This document shows, piece after piece, positions 17,091 through 26,699 of a stretch of 64,000 bases of DNA. Below the pieces are notes generated by a model. The model saw only the letters and a list, made by a program, of their open reading frames with translations, was not told the origin of the DNA and did not search any database. Origin of the DNA: Elusimicrobiota bacterium (GTDB lineage Bacteria > Elusimicrobiota > Elusimicrobia > UBA1565 > UBA9628). The stretch is from the NCBI GenBank assembly GCA_003151975.1, contig PLZD01000025.1, forward strand, positions 27,032 through 91,031, read 5' to 3'. How positions within the stretch are numbered: the stretch's first letter is position 1; the number at the start of each line of letters is the position of its first letter. The position numbers and the translations under genes are program-made.

Positions 17091-18200
17091 ATGGGCCTCA
17101 ACACTCAGCCGCGACGCTGCCTGATCAACGTGGTGCCGTACATGCCCGGCAAATCGATCGCCTCGGTCCAGCGCGAGCTCGGCCTCAAGAATGTCGTTAA
17201 GCTCGCCTCGAACGAAAATCCGCTGGGCCCCTCGCCCAAGGCGATGGCCGTCTTCAGGCGCGCCGAGAAGATGTGCCATATCTACCCGGAAGGCGCCAGC
17301 CCCGAGCTGCGCGAGGCGGTCGCGCGCTTCCACCGCATCAAGGCCGATCAGGTCCTGGTGGGCAACGGCTCCGACGAGCTGATTCGATATCTGTGCGAGG
17401 CCTTCGTCGACAACGAGGACGAGGTCGTCGTCTCGCAGTACGGCTTCATCCGCTTCAAACAGCAGGCCCTGCTGATGGGCGCGCGCGTTATCGAGGTGCC
17501 GATGGTCGATTGGACCCACGACCTCGAGACGATGGCGAAAACCGCCAATCCCCGCACCAAACTCCTTTTCGTCGCGAACCCGAACAACCCGACCGGGACC
17601 TACAACACGGAAGAAGAGGTCCGCACTCTTCTCAAGGCGGTGCCGCGCTCCACGATCGTCGTGCTCGACGAGGCCTATTGCCAGTTCGCCGGCGAGTGGG
17701 CTGACTACCCGGCGAGCATCCCCGACCTCGTGCGCGAGCACGAGAACGTCGTCGTGCTCAGAACCTTCTCGAAGGCCTACGGCCTCGCGGGCCTGCGCGT
17801 GGGCTACGCCGTCGGCGATCCCGAGCTTTTGAGCTGGCTCGACCGCATCCGCATGCCCTTCAACGTCAATCTGCCCGCGCAGCAGGCCTGCGTCGAGGCG
17901 CTCAAGGACACGGCCTTCGTGCGCAAGAGCGTGGCGGTGATCACGGCTGCGCGCGAGCCGCTCATCGTCGCGCTGCGCGAGCTGGGCTTCTCCGTCCACG
18001 ACTCGGCCACCAACTTCCTCTTCGTCAAATGCCCGATTCCCGGCCGCGAGCTTTTCAAGAAGCTCCTCAAGCACGGCCTCATCATCCGGCCGCTCGACGA
18101 ATACGGCCTCAAGGAGCACGCGCGCATCTCCATCGGCAGCCGCGAGCAGAACCGCATGCTCCTCTCGGCGCTCCGGCAGGTCGTCGGGGTGCCGGTGTGA
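17091..18200 (+). CDS. hisC: Histidinol-phosphate aminotransferase
   Basis: The 369-residue PLP enzyme of histidine biosynthesis shows VVKLASNENPLGPSP, ANPNNPTGTYN, the DEAYCQF Asp/Tyr region and the PLP lysine in RTFSKAYGLAGLRVGY. A C-terminal arginine sits in ARISIGSREQN. I chose the ATG at 17091; an in-frame TTG 20 codons earlier would add an extension without homology. No other his genes are near. Such enzymes sometimes act on aromatic amino acids, so hisC is likely but not certain. It overlaps cmk. Confidence 0.9.
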   Translation: MGLNTQPRRCLINVVPYMPGKSIASVQRELGLKNVVKLASNENPLGPSPKAMAVFRRAEKMCHIYPEGASPELREAVARFHRIKADQVLVGNGSDELIRYLCEAFVDNEDEVVVSQYGFIRFKQQALLMGARVIEVPMVDWTHDLETMAKTANPRTKLLFVANPNNPTGTYNTEEEVRTLLKAVPRSTIVVLDEAYCQFAGEWADYPASIPDLVREHENVVVLRTFSKAYGLAGLRVGYAVGDPELLSWLDRIRMPFNVNLPAQQACVEALKDTAFVRKSVAVITAAREPLIVALRELGFSVHDSATNFLFVKCPIPGRELFKKLLKHGLIIRPLDEYGLKEHARISIGSREQNRMLLSALRQVVGVPV

Positions 18201-18889
18201 CGAAGCGCCGCAAGGGCTGGATCATCGCCATGGATGGTCCCGCAGGCGTGGGCAAATCGACCGTCGGCAATCTCGTCGCCAAGCACCTCGGCTATCATTT
18301 CATCAACACCGGCGAGATGTACCGCGCGCTGACTTGGAAGGGCTTGGAGTTGGGGGCCGACCTCAACGATTTCGACGCGGTGCTCAAACTCGCCGAGCGC
18401 ATCAAGTGGGAGTTCAAGCCCAACGAGGAGGGCACGACGCTCAAGACCTGGGTCGACGGCGAGCCTGTCACCGTGCAGATTCGCGACGAGAAGGTCAGCA
18501 AGAATTCCAGCGTCGTCGCGGCCAATCCCGGCGTGCGCAAGTTCATGTGCCGCCTGCAGCGCAAGCTCGGCAGCGAGGGCGGCATCGTCATGGAAGGCCG
18601 CGACATCACGACGCACGTCTTTCCCGACGCGGACTTCAAGATCTACCTCGACGCGTCCATCGACGAGCGCGCCGACCGCCGCTACCGCCAGCTCAAGGCT
18701 TCCGGCCACGAGGCGGACCGGCAGAAAATCAAGGAAGCGATCTTGACGCGCGACCTCAACGATCTCAAGCGCAAGATCAACCCTTTGAGCCAGGCCGCCG
18801 ACGCTTGCGTGATCGACTCGACGCATTTGTCTATGAAGCAGGTGGCCCAAAAAATTCTCCGTCTCATCAAGCGCGGCCATGGGAAATGA
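18197..18889 (+). CDS. cmk: Cytidylate kinase
   Basis: The 230-residue P-loop kinase phosphorylates CMP and dCMP. It has IAMDGPAGVGKSTVGNLVA, the NTGEMYRALT motif, the substrate-binding MEGRDITTHVFPDADFKIYL and a lid region rich in Arg. The GTG start overlaps the hisC stop by four bases, and the C-terminus overlaps plsC by 11 bp. The order cmk-plsC-S1 protein is conserved in many bacteria and supports the call. Confidence 0.97.
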   Translation: MTKRRKGWIIAMDGPAGVGKSTVGNLVAKHLGYHFINTGEMYRALTWKGLELGADLNDFDAVLKLAERIKWEFKPNEEGTTLKTWVDGEPVTVQIRDEKVSKNSSVVAANPGVRKFMCRLQRKLGSEGGIVMEGRDITTHVFPDADFKIYLDASIDERADRRYRQLKASGHEADRQKIKEAILTRDLNDLKRKINPLSQAADACVIDSTHLSMKQVAQKILRLIKRGHGK

Positions 18890-19490
18890 GGCGACCGCGG
18901 AGTGGCGCGCGGCTCCCTGGCTGCGGCGCTTCGCGCATCCCATCTTCCTGGCCTTCATCCGGCTCATGTGGCGGATGCCGGTCTCGGGACTCGAGAGAGT
19001 GCCGGAGTCGGGTCCCCTGATCATCGCCGGCAACCACGTCTCGCTGGCCGACGGCGTGATGCTCGCAGTCGCGCTGGGCCCCAGACGCTTCATGCGCGGC
19101 TTGGGCAAGCAGGAACTGTTCGCGGTTCCGTTGGTCGGCTGGTTCCTGCGGAACACGGGCTTTGTGCCGCTGGACCGCAGCGGAGACGTCGGCGCCATGC
19201 GCTGGGCGATCGACGTGCTCAAGGCGGGGGGCTGCCTGCAGATCTTTCCGGAGGGCACCCGTTCGAAGGACGGCAAGCCCGGGCGCCCGAAGGCCGGCCT
19301 CGGCTTTATCGCGGCGCACAGCAAGGCCGCCGTGCTGCCGGCCCGGCTCGTGAACACGGACAAGTTCCCTTGGCCGGCCAGGATGGAGGTGCGCTTCGGG
19401 GAGCCGTTGAGATTTTCGGGAGAGCCGGCCGACCGCAAGGCGTTCTTGGAGTTCGGGCAAACGGTGCTGGATAGAATTTTATCGTTGTAG
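18879..19490 (+). CDS. plsC: 1-acyl-sn-glycerol-3-phosphate acyltransferase
   Basis: The 203-residue protein carries the NHxxxxD catalytic motif as GNHVSLADG and the FPEGTRSKDG motif of the PlsC family. An N-terminal hydrophobic stretch at about 15-30 anchors it to the inner membrane. It makes phosphatidic acid from lysophosphatidic acid. plsY, the preceding step, is at 37570-38175 in this window. It overlaps cmk by 11 bp. Confidence 0.94.
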   Translation: MGNEATAEWRAAPWLRRFAHPIFLAFIRLMWRMPVSGLERVPESGPLIIAGNHVSLADGVMLAVALGPRRFMRGLGKQELFAVPLVGWFLRNTGFVPLDRSGDVGAMRWAIDVLKAGGCLQIFPEGTRSKDGKPGRPKAGLGFIAAHSKAAVLPARLVNTDKFPWPARMEVRFGEPLRFSGEPADRKAFLEFGQTVLDRILSL

Positions 19491-19537
19491 AGACTTTAAA
19501 GTCATTTGACCGACGAGCGAAAATTGGAGATAATATC

Positions 19538-20734
19538 ATGGTAATCGTGGAAACCAACGAAAAAGAAGAGCAGAATCTAGAAGAGGCCGATCTGGAGGCC
19601 GACATCGCGGCCGAGTCCGCGCCCGCGGGCGAGACAATGGAGTCCCTGCTGGCCCAACAGGCCGCGGTCGCCGAGAAGCTCGCCCACAAGGGAGTCGCCT
19701 GGGTCAAGGTCATCACCGTGACCAAGGAAAACGTCCTCGTCGACATCGGCGAGAAGCGCGAGGGCGTCGTCCCGGCTTCAGAGTTCGCGCCGTCCGCCCT
19801 TCCCTCCGCGGGACAGCGGATCCCCGTCATTTTGATCGGGCCGCGCCGCGACGTCGGAACCGTTCTCTCGTACAAGAAGGCCAAAGCCGAGCTCGGTTGG
19901 GACGCCGCGGTCAAGGCGCACGGCGAGAAGGCCCGCGTCCGCGGCCAGATCCAATCCGCCATCAAGGGCGGCTTTCTTGTGGACGTCGGCGGCGTGGCCG
20001 GCTTCCTTCCTTCTTCGCTCGCGGACCTGCGGCCCGTGCGCAATCCGGCGCGCATGGTCCACACCGGCGTACGCTGCTACATCATCGAGCTCAACGCCTC
20101 CAAGAAGCAGCTCGTTCTCTCCCGCAAGGCCGTCCTCGAGGAAGAGGTCAACAAGCGCCGCTCCAAGCTTCTCGCAGAACTTCGCGTCGGCGAGGTCCGT
20201 ATCGGCCGCGTGGTGCAAGCCGGCCCGACGGGACTTCTCGTCGACATTGGAGGCGCGGAAGGTTTCGTCCGCACAGCCGACATCTCGTGGGTGACTACGG
20301 CTGCTCCGGCCCATGAGCGCGGCGCCAAGATTCGCGTCAAGGTGCTCTCCAAGCCCGCGCCCGGCTCCGAACAGCTTTACCTCGGGATGAAGCAGCTCAC
20401 GCCCAATCCCGCCGACGCCATCCGCAAGAAGTACCCGCCCAAGACCGTCGTCAAGGGCAAGGTGACCGAGTCCGGCCCCACCGGGGTCAAGATGGTGCTC
20501 GACGACAAGCGCATCGCCGTCTGCCCTCCGTCCGAGATGGACCCCGACGCCGCGTGCGGCGTGGGCGCGATCGTCTCGGCGATCGTCCAGGGGATAAACT
20601 CGACCACCTTCGAGATCACCGTCTCCATCGCCAAGTTCGAGGAGATCCGCAGCCGCAAGCGCGTCGCGGAGTATCTCAAGGCCCCCAAGCCGCTGACTCT
20701 GGGTCAGCTTCTGTCGCCCGATAAGGGGGAGTAG
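19538..20734 (+). CDS. rpsA: S1-domain RNA-binding protein (ribosomal protein S1-like)
   Basis: The 398-residue protein has an acidic N-terminus and about four S1 domains (roughly residues 45-120, 125-215, 215-290 and 295-375), with turns such as VLVDIGEKREGVVPASE, FLVDVGGVAGFLPSS and LLVDIGGAEGFVRTAD. It is shorter than the six-domain E. coli S1. It sits after cmk-plsC, where rpsA is found in many genomes. The role is mRNA recruitment to the ribosome. The RBS is GGAG, eight bases before the ATG. Confidence 0.88.
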   Translation: MVIVETNEKEEQNLEEADLEADIAAESAPAGETMESLLAQQAAVAEKLAHKGVAWVKVITVTKENVLVDIGEKREGVVPASEFAPSALPSAGQRIPVILIGPRRDVGTVLSYKKAKAELGWDAAVKAHGEKARVRGQIQSAIKGGFLVDVGGVAGFLPSSLADLRPVRNPARMVHTGVRCYIIELNASKKQLVLSRKAVLEEEVNKRRSKLLAELRVGEVRIGRVVQAGPTGLLVDIGGAEGFVRTADISWVTTAAPAHERGAKIRVKVLSKPAPGSEQLYLGMKQLTPNPADAIRKKYPPKTVVKGKVTESGPTGVKMVLDDKRIAVCPPSEMDPDAACGVGAIVSAIVQGINSTTFEITVSIAKFEEIRSRKRVAEYLKAPKPLTLGQLLSPDKGE

Positions 20735-20749
20735 GTCCTCTCCGGCGCG

Positions 20750-21748
20750 ATGACCGGCAACGCCAAGGCCGAGGACCTGGTCGTCCGGATCAAGCCCGCG
20801 CGGACGCACGGGCGCCTCAACCTCTCTTGGCTGACCTCGAAGGTGGTGGTCGCCGCCGTGCTGGCGGCGGGCGCTATTTTCATGGGCGTCATGTACGTGG
20901 TCCTGCAGGACGCGGGCTCGTTCTCGCGCCGCAAGATCGAATTCCCGCCGCTGCCTCAGCTCAACTCTTCGATCACGGCGGCGCAGGAGCGCCTTCACGC
21001 CAACCCGCAGGACATCACGACGCTCGTCGAGCTCGGGACTTTGCACTTCGAGAAGGGCAAGGAGTTCTACCCCGACGCGATCAACGAGCTCGAGGAGGCC
21101 CGCGACCTGGGCGCACTCGACCCGCGTATTTTCTACTGCCTGGGGATCATGTACCAGGAGGTCGGCCTCTATCCGTTCGCGCTCGAGGAGTACAAGCGCT
21201 TCCTGCGCCACTATCCGGAAGACAAGGAAATCCGGATGCTCGAGGCCAAGCTGCTTTACAAGCAGGGCAACTATCCCGAGGCCGTCACCGAGTTCGAGCG
21301 GCTCAAGTTCCATTTTCCCAGCGACAGCCTCATCGAGGAAAACCTTGGCTTAAGCCTTTGGGCCGCCAAATCCGTCGACCGCGCCCACGATTCGTTCTCC
21401 TCGCTGCGCACGATGGGCGGCGTGCAAGGCGCCCGCGCCGAATACTATCTCGGGCAGATCGCCGCCGAGAAAGGGCAGTACCAAGAATCCATCGGCCATT
21501 ATCTCGAGTGCCAGAAAGAGCTGGCCAATCCCGAGCTCGGCCTGACGCCCGAGCAAGTGCACGCGGCGCTGGCCACCGCCTACCAAAAGCTCGGGCAATT
21601 CCCGGCGGCCAAGCCGGTCTGGGAACAGGTCGTCAACGAAACCACGGGCGACGCCAAGAAGAACGCCCAGAAATCTCTCCACGAAGTCGTAAGGCGCCTA
21701 CCCGCTCCTCCTCCGGCCAAGAAGCCCGCACGCACGAAGAGGTCTTGA
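20750..21748 (+). CDS. Membrane-anchored TPR protein
   Basis: The 332-residue product has one membrane segment (about residues 33-55) after a basic N-terminus, so most of it lies outside the cytoplasm. TPR-type helices follow from residue 75 to 300; recognisable units include DPRIFYCLGIMYQEVGLY and EAVTEFERLKFHFPSD. TPR arrays are binding scaffolds. Location 15 bp after the S1 gene and two bases before the peptidase/propeller/barrel gene suggests a partner of the latter, for example in outer-membrane assembly. That link is inference. Confidence 0.8.
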   Translation: MTGNAKAEDLVVRIKPARTHGRLNLSWLTSKVVVAAVLAAGAIFMGVMYVVLQDAGSFSRRKIEFPPLPQLNSSITAAQERLHANPQDITTLVELGTLHFEKGKEFYPDAINELEEARDLGALDPRIFYCLGIMYQEVGLYPFALEEYKRFLRHYPEDKEIRMLEAKLLYKQGNYPEAVTEFERLKFHFPSDSLIEENLGLSLWAAKSVDRAHDSFSSLRTMGGVQGARAEYYLGQIAAEKGQYQESIGHYLECQKELANPELGLTPEQVHAALATAYQKLGQFPAAKPVWEQVVNETTGDAKKNAQKSLHEVVRRLPAPPPAKKPARTKRS

Positions 21749-21750
21749 GC

Positions 21751-24642
21751 ATGCGCCTTGCGGCGCTGCTGATGCTTCTCGCGGTCCCGGCCGGCGCGCA
21801 GTCCAACTTCGGCCAGAACCACGTCGTCATTCGGGATTTCGACTGGAAGGTCCGTTCCACCGAGCACTTCGACATTTATTATTACGAGCAGTCCAAGCCG
21901 CTCGTGCCGCGCGCGGCGAAGATCCTCGAAGAAGCGTTCGAGCACGTCAACAAGATGCTCGACATCGAGACCGAGCCGGCGGCGTGGGCGAGCCCGAGCG
22001 TCAAGAAGCGCACGCAATGGGAGCGCCGGCCGTTCTTCCTCTACGCGAGCCCCAACGATTTCGAGCAGTCCAACATCGCTGATGTCGGAGACGGCACGGG
22101 CGGCATCACCGAGCCCACGAAGAACCGCTTCATGGTCTACAACAACGGCGAGGCCGAGTGGCTCGACGAGGTCATCACGCACGAGTTCACGCACATCATG
22201 CAGTACTATATCCTCATCTCAGGCTGGTGGAAGACGGGCGAGATTCTCAAGACCATCGTCTACCCTCTGTGGTTCATCGAGGGCATGCCCGATTACGTGA
22301 CCGAGGCCATCGAGGGCGCCATCGAGGAATCCCTCGTGCGCGACGCCGCGACGTCCAACGGCTTGATCCCGCTGACAAGGCTCGAGCACTTCGGCCACTT
22401 GAAGCCCCATCAGATCACGCTGGGCTATCACGAGGGCGCCGTCGCCATGCAGTTTCTCGCCGAGCAGTACGGCGCGCGCAAAGTCGGCGACATGCTGCGG
22501 CTCTTTCGGTCGCGCGTCGAGCTCGCCAGCGTCCTTCGAGACCTCATCGGCCTGGACCCGTTCGAGCTCGACGCCAAGTTCCGGGAGTACGCCGTCGAGC
22601 GCTACGCGCGGACCGTCAGAGTCAACCGCCTCAAGGAGCCCTCCAGGTTCGGCGGCGCGCTGACCGCGACGCACGACACGATCCCGCAGTTCAACGTCTC
22701 GCCCGCGTTTAGCCCCGACGGCAAGACGATGTATTTCCTCAGCACCAATCGCGACGAGGACCCGCCCCAAGTCTGGGAGATGAACATGCGCACGGGCAAG
22801 TCGCGCCAGCTGCCGCACATCCTCTACGGGCCCATCGAGAATATCCAGATGGGAAACTTCGCGAACCTCTCGCGCGCCTTGACGATCTCGCGCGATGGGC
22901 GCTGGCTGGCCTGGGGCGGCACGAAGAACCACCGCGACTCGATCTTTCTCTACGATCTCCGAACGCAGCGCCTGGATAAACTCGTTCTGCCCGGCTTCGA
23001 GACCGCCCAGCAGCCGGCTTTTTCTTTCGATGGGAATCTCATCGCCTTCTCGGGCATGAAAGACTCCGTCACGGATATTTATGTCTACGATCGCGCCAAT
23101 GGCTCGATTCGCCAGCTGACCAACGACGTCAACGACGACCAGATGCCGTGCTTCATGCCCGACGGCGGCTCAATCATCTACTCGCAGGAGGTCACGGACC
23201 CGCTGGCGGAGCATCATTACGACCGGCGCCTCGTGAGGCTGGACCTGAAGACGGGGGTGTCGGCCCAGCTTGAGGACTCCGGCGCCCAGGCACGCGATCC
23301 AATTATCTCGGCCGATGGCGACCGCCTGTTGTTCGTGATCGATGACGGGGAATTCTCCGACGTCTACGAGCTCGAGCTCGGCAGCGGCAAAGTCGAGCGC
23401 CTGACGCGCACGATCGGCGGGTCCTACACGCCGGTCTACACGCCGGACGGCCAGATCGCGTTCTCTTCGCTGCGCCGCGGCAGCGTCCACATCTACAAGG
23501 GCCCGCGCTCCGAATTCCTGTCCGAGGTCGTGCCGTCCGTCACTCGGGAACTGGCGCCAAACTTGAAATTCATGCTTCCCGGCATGGGAAGCGTCGGCGT
23601 CTCGTCGGCGACGATCGTCATGACGCCGGAGGCGCCGTATAAATTTAAATATTCAACGGATCTCTTCATTCCGGCCGCGAACTACTCCTCGCCTGGCGGC
23701 CTCTTTTGGTTCAACTACTGGCAAGGCTCCGATATGCTGGGCAATCATGTGAATACGGCGCAGGTCAGTTACGCGGGCCCCAATTTTGACTACTCGACTC
23801 AATACGCGTATTCCCGCTTTCGTCCCGAGCTGGTGGCCGACCTGAATGGGCATGGACTCAAGCAATTCATCGATAACAACACGGGCGACACGATGGACGA
23901 TCTATACAATCAGCAAGCCGTGGGCGTTGTTTACCCTTTCGACCGCTATCATCGCGCCGAGGCCTTTCTGCAGTCCGCGACCGAACGCATTCGCGACGAG
24001 ACGAGCGGCTCCATCACGGAGAACGAGTCGCGCCTGGCGAGCCTGGCTCTCGTGCGCGACACGACGACAGGGCGCTACCTCGTGGCCGAGAAGGGCAATC
24101 GGCTCAGGATGGAGTGGGCCCAGTCAACCGAGGCTCTCGGCGGCAACCGGCGCTTCGCGCTCGAAAGCGCGGAGGCCCAGCAGCTGATGCGGCTCGGGAG
24201 CATGAACGTGATGGCCTTCCGGCTCTACGGCGCCCAGACCACCGGCCCCGATCACCCCCAGTTGATCGTCGGCGGCTTGGGAGGCGTGCGCGGCTATGCG
24301 CGCTCGGACGCCGAGAACGCCGGAAGCCGCGACCTCGTCGGCACGGCCGAATGGCGCTTCCCGATCTTCCCGGACCTCAATTATTACATGTGGTATTTCT
24401 TTCCCGACTTCTATTTCAAGGCGATCTTCGGTACACTGTTTACGGACGCCGGCCTGGCGTGGGACTCTCCGGGCGAGGTCGCGCACGACAAAATCCAGAA
24501 TGTCCGCAACTCCATCGGCGTCGGAATTCGCATCTATACTTTCATCCTGCAGGAGTATCCGATTCTCGTCTCGATGGATTGGGCTCAGCGCACCACCCAA
24601 AACGGGGGGATCTTTTATGTCTACCTGGGGCAATCATTCTGA
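21751..24642 (+). CDS. Secreted fusion: MA-clan peptidase-like + TolB-type propeller + outer-membrane barrel
   Basis: The 963-residue protein starts with a signal peptide (residues 1-16). An M1/MA-type peptidase-like domain has HEFTH at about 144-148, with a following WFIEGMPDYVTE that supplies the expected downstream Glu. A TolB/PD40 beta-propeller spans about 310-610 (repeats such as VSPAFSPDGKTMYFLS and IYVYDRANGSIRQLT). The C-terminal 330 residues resemble the BamA/Omp85-type surface antigen barrel (GLGGVRGYARSDAENAG, WRFPIFPDLNYY, final YVYLGQSF ending in Phe). This predicts an outer-membrane-anchored zinc peptidase. The ATG at 21751 begins the signal peptide; the longer upstream frame is a shadow of the TPR gene. 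Confidence 0.85.
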   Translation: MRLAALLMLLAVPAGAQSNFGQNHVVIRDFDWKVRSTEHFDIYYYEQSKPLVPRAAKILEEAFEHVNKMLDIETEPAAWASPSVKKRTQWERRPFFLYASPNDFEQSNIADVGDGTGGITEPTKNRFMVYNNGEAEWLDEVITHEFTHIMQYYILISGWWKTGEILKTIVYPLWFIEGMPDYVTEAIEGAIEESLVRDAATSNGLIPLTRLEHFGHLKPHQITLGYHEGAVAMQFLAEQYGARKVGDMLRLFRSRVELASVLRDLIGLDPFELDAKFREYAVERYARTVRVNRLKEPSRFGGALTATHDTIPQFNVSPAFSPDGKTMYFLSTNRDEDPPQVWEMNMRTGKSRQLPHILYGPIENIQMGNFANLSRALTISRDGRWLAWGGTKNHRDSIFLYDLRTQRLDKLVLPGFETAQQPAFSFDGNLIAFSGMKDSVTDIYVYDRANGSIRQLTNDVNDDQMPCFMPDGGSIIYSQEVTDPLAEHHYDRRLVRLDLKTGVSAQLEDSGAQARDPIISADGDRLLFVIDDGEFSDVYELELGSGKVERLTRTIGGSYTPVYTPDGQIAFSSLRRGSVHIYKGPRSEFLSEVVPSVTRELAPNLKFMLPGMGSVGVSSATIVMTPEAPYKFKYSTDLFIPAANYSSPGGLFWFNYWQGSDMLGNHVNTAQVSYAGPNFDYSTQYAYSRFRPELVADLNGHGLKQFIDNNTGDTMDDLYNQQAVGVVYPFDRYHRAEAFLQSATERIRDETSGSITENESRLASLALVRDTTTGRYLVAEKGNRLRMEWAQSTEALGGNRRFALESAEAQQLMRLGSMNVMAFRLYGAQTTGPDHPQLIVGGLGGVRGYARSDAENAGSRDLVGTAEWRFPIFPDLNYYMWYFFPDFYFKAIFGTLFTDAGLAWDSPGEVAHDKIQNVRNSIGVGIRIYTFILQEYPILVSMDWAQRTTQNGGIFYVYLGQSF

Positions 24643-24648
24643 TCGGTC

Positions 24649-25878
24649 ATGACAAATAAGAAAAATCTTCGGATCGAGGGCCTGAGCGCCGAGTCTTTGG
24701 TCGCGCGCTTCGGCTCGCCGTTGTACGTCTACTCGAAGGCGTCTTTGCTCGGGCGCCTCACCGCCCTCAAGCGCGCCTTCAGCAAACGCGAGCCGCTGAT
24801 CTGCTACGCGATGAAGGCCAACCCGAACCGCGAGGTCTGCCGGATCATGGCACGGGCCGGAGCCGGCGCCGACATCGTCAGCGGCGGCGAGCTCTTGCGC
24901 GCGTTGGCGGCGGGCATGAGACCTGAGCGCGTCGTCTTCTCGGGCGTCGGCAAGACGGCAGACGAGCTGGAGCTCGCTTTGAAGCGCCGCGTCCTGACGC
25001 TCAACGTAGAGTCATCCGAGGAGTTGGACGCGCTCGAGCGCATCGCGCGGCGGCTCAAGCGCAAGGCGCCGGTCTCAATCCGCCTCAACCCCGACATCGA
25101 CCCCAAGACGCACCCGCACATCACGACGGGGCGCTCGGAGAATAAATTCGGCGTGGAGCGCCCCGAGGCCATGAGGCTCTTCAGAAAGGCCTCCACAAGC
25201 CCCTGGCTGCGCGTTCAGGGCATCCAGTGCCACATAGGCTCCCAGATCACCGATACGCGGCCCTACGGCCTTGCCGCGCGAGCCGTGACCGGGGTCATCA
25301 AAGAGCTCGCCGGAGAGGGCATCGCGCTCGAGATGGCCGACTTCGGCGGCGGCCTTGGAGTCACCTATCAAAACGAGCGCGAGCATCCGGTCGGCGCCCT
25401 GGCCAAGATCCTGACCGCGGCGCTGGCGCCGTGGCCGGCCATGCGCCTGCTGCTGGAGCCCGGGCGCTATCTCGTGGCCGACGCGGGCATCCTGCTGACG
25501 CGCGTTCTGTACCGTAAGAGCACCTCGCGCCGCCGCTTCTTGATCGTGGACGCCGCGATGAACGACCTGGGACGACCGGCGCTTTACGGCGCCTGGCACC
25601 CGATCGCGCCTGCCCGGCCTCGGACGGGCCCGCGCCAGGCCGTGGACATCGTCGGGCCGATCTGCGAGTCGGGGGACTTCATGGGACGCGACAGGCTGCT
25701 GCCGCCTTGCGAACCAGGGGACGTCCTGGCCATCTTCAAAGCGGGCGCCTACGGCTTCGCTATGAGCTCTCAATATAATTCCCGGCCGCGCGCGGCGGAA
25801 GTCCTCGTTGAGGGCTCGCGCGCGAAGCTCATCCGCCGCCGCGAGACCCTCAAAGACATCGTCCGCAATGAGCTCTGA
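24649..25878 (+). CDS. lysA: Diaminopimelate decarboxylase
   Basis: The 409-residue alanine-racemase-fold PLP enzyme converts meso-DAP to lysine. It has GSPLYVYSK, the PLP lysine in YAMKANPNREV, the HIGSQI segment, DFGGGLGVTY, the LEPGRYLVA motif and the C-terminal CESGDFMGRDR and GAYGFAMSSQYN active-site motifs. The start lies six bases after the barrel protein stop. It overlaps the methyltransferase by 11 bp. Confidence 0.96.
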   Translation: MTNKKNLRIEGLSAESLVARFGSPLYVYSKASLLGRLTALKRAFSKREPLICYAMKANPNREVCRIMARAGAGADIVSGGELLRALAAGMRPERVVFSGVGKTADELELALKRRVLTLNVESSEELDALERIARRLKRKAPVSIRLNPDIDPKTHPHITTGRSENKFGVERPEAMRLFRKASTSPWLRVQGIQCHIGSQITDTRPYGLAARAVTGVIKELAGEGIALEMADFGGGLGVTYQNEREHPVGALAKILTAALAPWPAMRLLLEPGRYLVADAGILLTRVLYRKSTSRRRFLIVDAAMNDLGRPALYGAWHPIAPARPRTGPRQAVDIVGPICESGDFMGRDRLLPPCEPGDVLAIFKAGAYGFAMSSQYNSRPRAAEVLVEGSRAKLIRRRETLKDIVRNEL

Positions 25879-26695
25879 TCCCAAGCCCGTCGACGCGGAG
25901 CAATACACCGAGGACTACTTCCTCGAGCGGGTGGGGGGCGCCGAATTCTTTCGGCTCTACGGGCCGGACGTCATGAAGCCCGCCTTGGCGTACGCGTTCA
26001 AGGAAGCAGGGTTGCGAAAAGGCATGACCGCGCTCGACGTCGGCTGCGGTCGCGGCGAGCTCTTGTTTCACCTCAAGAAGGAAGGCGTGGAGGCCATCGG
26101 CGCCGACGTGGCTCCCGCTGCCCTGAGCATCGCCGCCAGGACCGCGAAAGCGCCCGTCGTTCGCTGCGACGCCAAGAAGCTGCCGTTTGCGGACGGCAGC
26201 TTCGACAGAATTTTCTTTCTGGGAGTCCTCGACCATCTTCACGATTGGGAGCTGGAGAAGACCTTCTCGGAGTTCGCGCGCGTGCTCAAGCCGGAAGGCG
26301 TCGTCCTCGCCGACACCTGCACGAACACCGACTATTACAAGAACTTGACCTTCGAAGCGCGCAGGAGCTGGGCGCGCCGGCTGGGGCTCAAAGAGCCAAT
26401 GGCGCCGCGCTCGGAAGAGGATGAAAACCTTCACGTCAACGAACACAATGGAAGACGGCTGAGAGAATTTTTCGAGAAGATCGGCTGGAGGGGGGAGATA
26501 ACGCCTAAGCCGAATGAAAAGTATCTCCTGCGCGAGCTCTATGGGGACCACCTGCCGGATAGATTCCCTATGAAGCGGCCCTCGGCGTGGAAGAGTCTCT
26601 ACCACGGCTGCGTGTTCCGGGGGCCATGGAAAAAGCACTTGGCGCGCGCCTGGTTCTGCAGGCTGAGCCCCAAGGGGGGAAATTCAGTATCATAA
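25868..26695 (+). CDS. SAM-dependent class I methyltransferase
   Basis: The 275-residue protein has the SAM motif ALDVGCGRGELLFHL (about residues 55-70), an acidic end of strand 2 (AIGADVAP), CDAKKLPFADGSFDRIFFL and a typical post-III segment (ARVLKPEGVVLADT). These fit the Methyltransf_11/UbiE-like group. The substrate is unknown. The ATG at 25868 lies inside the lysA end, so it is probably translated from the lysA transcript. Confidence 0.88.
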   Translation: MSSDPKPVDAEQYTEDYFLERVGGAEFFRLYGPDVMKPALAYAFKEAGLRKGMTALDVGCGRGELLFHLKKEGVEAIGADVAPAALSIAARTAKAPVVRCDAKKLPFADGSFDRIFFLGVLDHLHDWELEKTFSEFARVLKPEGVVLADTCTNTDYYKNLTFEARRSWARRLGLKEPMAPRSEEDENLHVNEHNGRRLREFFEKIGWRGEITPKPNEKYLLRELYGDHLPDRFPMKRPSAWKSLYHGCVFRGPWKKHLARAWFCRLSPKGGNSVS

Positions 26696-26699
26696 TCCT

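Noticed and set aside
19506..19534. TTGACC - 17 bp - GATAAT promoter-like pair before the S1 gene
   Set aside because: A start from it would fall inside or after the ATG at 19538. The -10-like box overlaps the RBS. Probably chance, although an upstream GACTTTAAAGTC palindrome is present.
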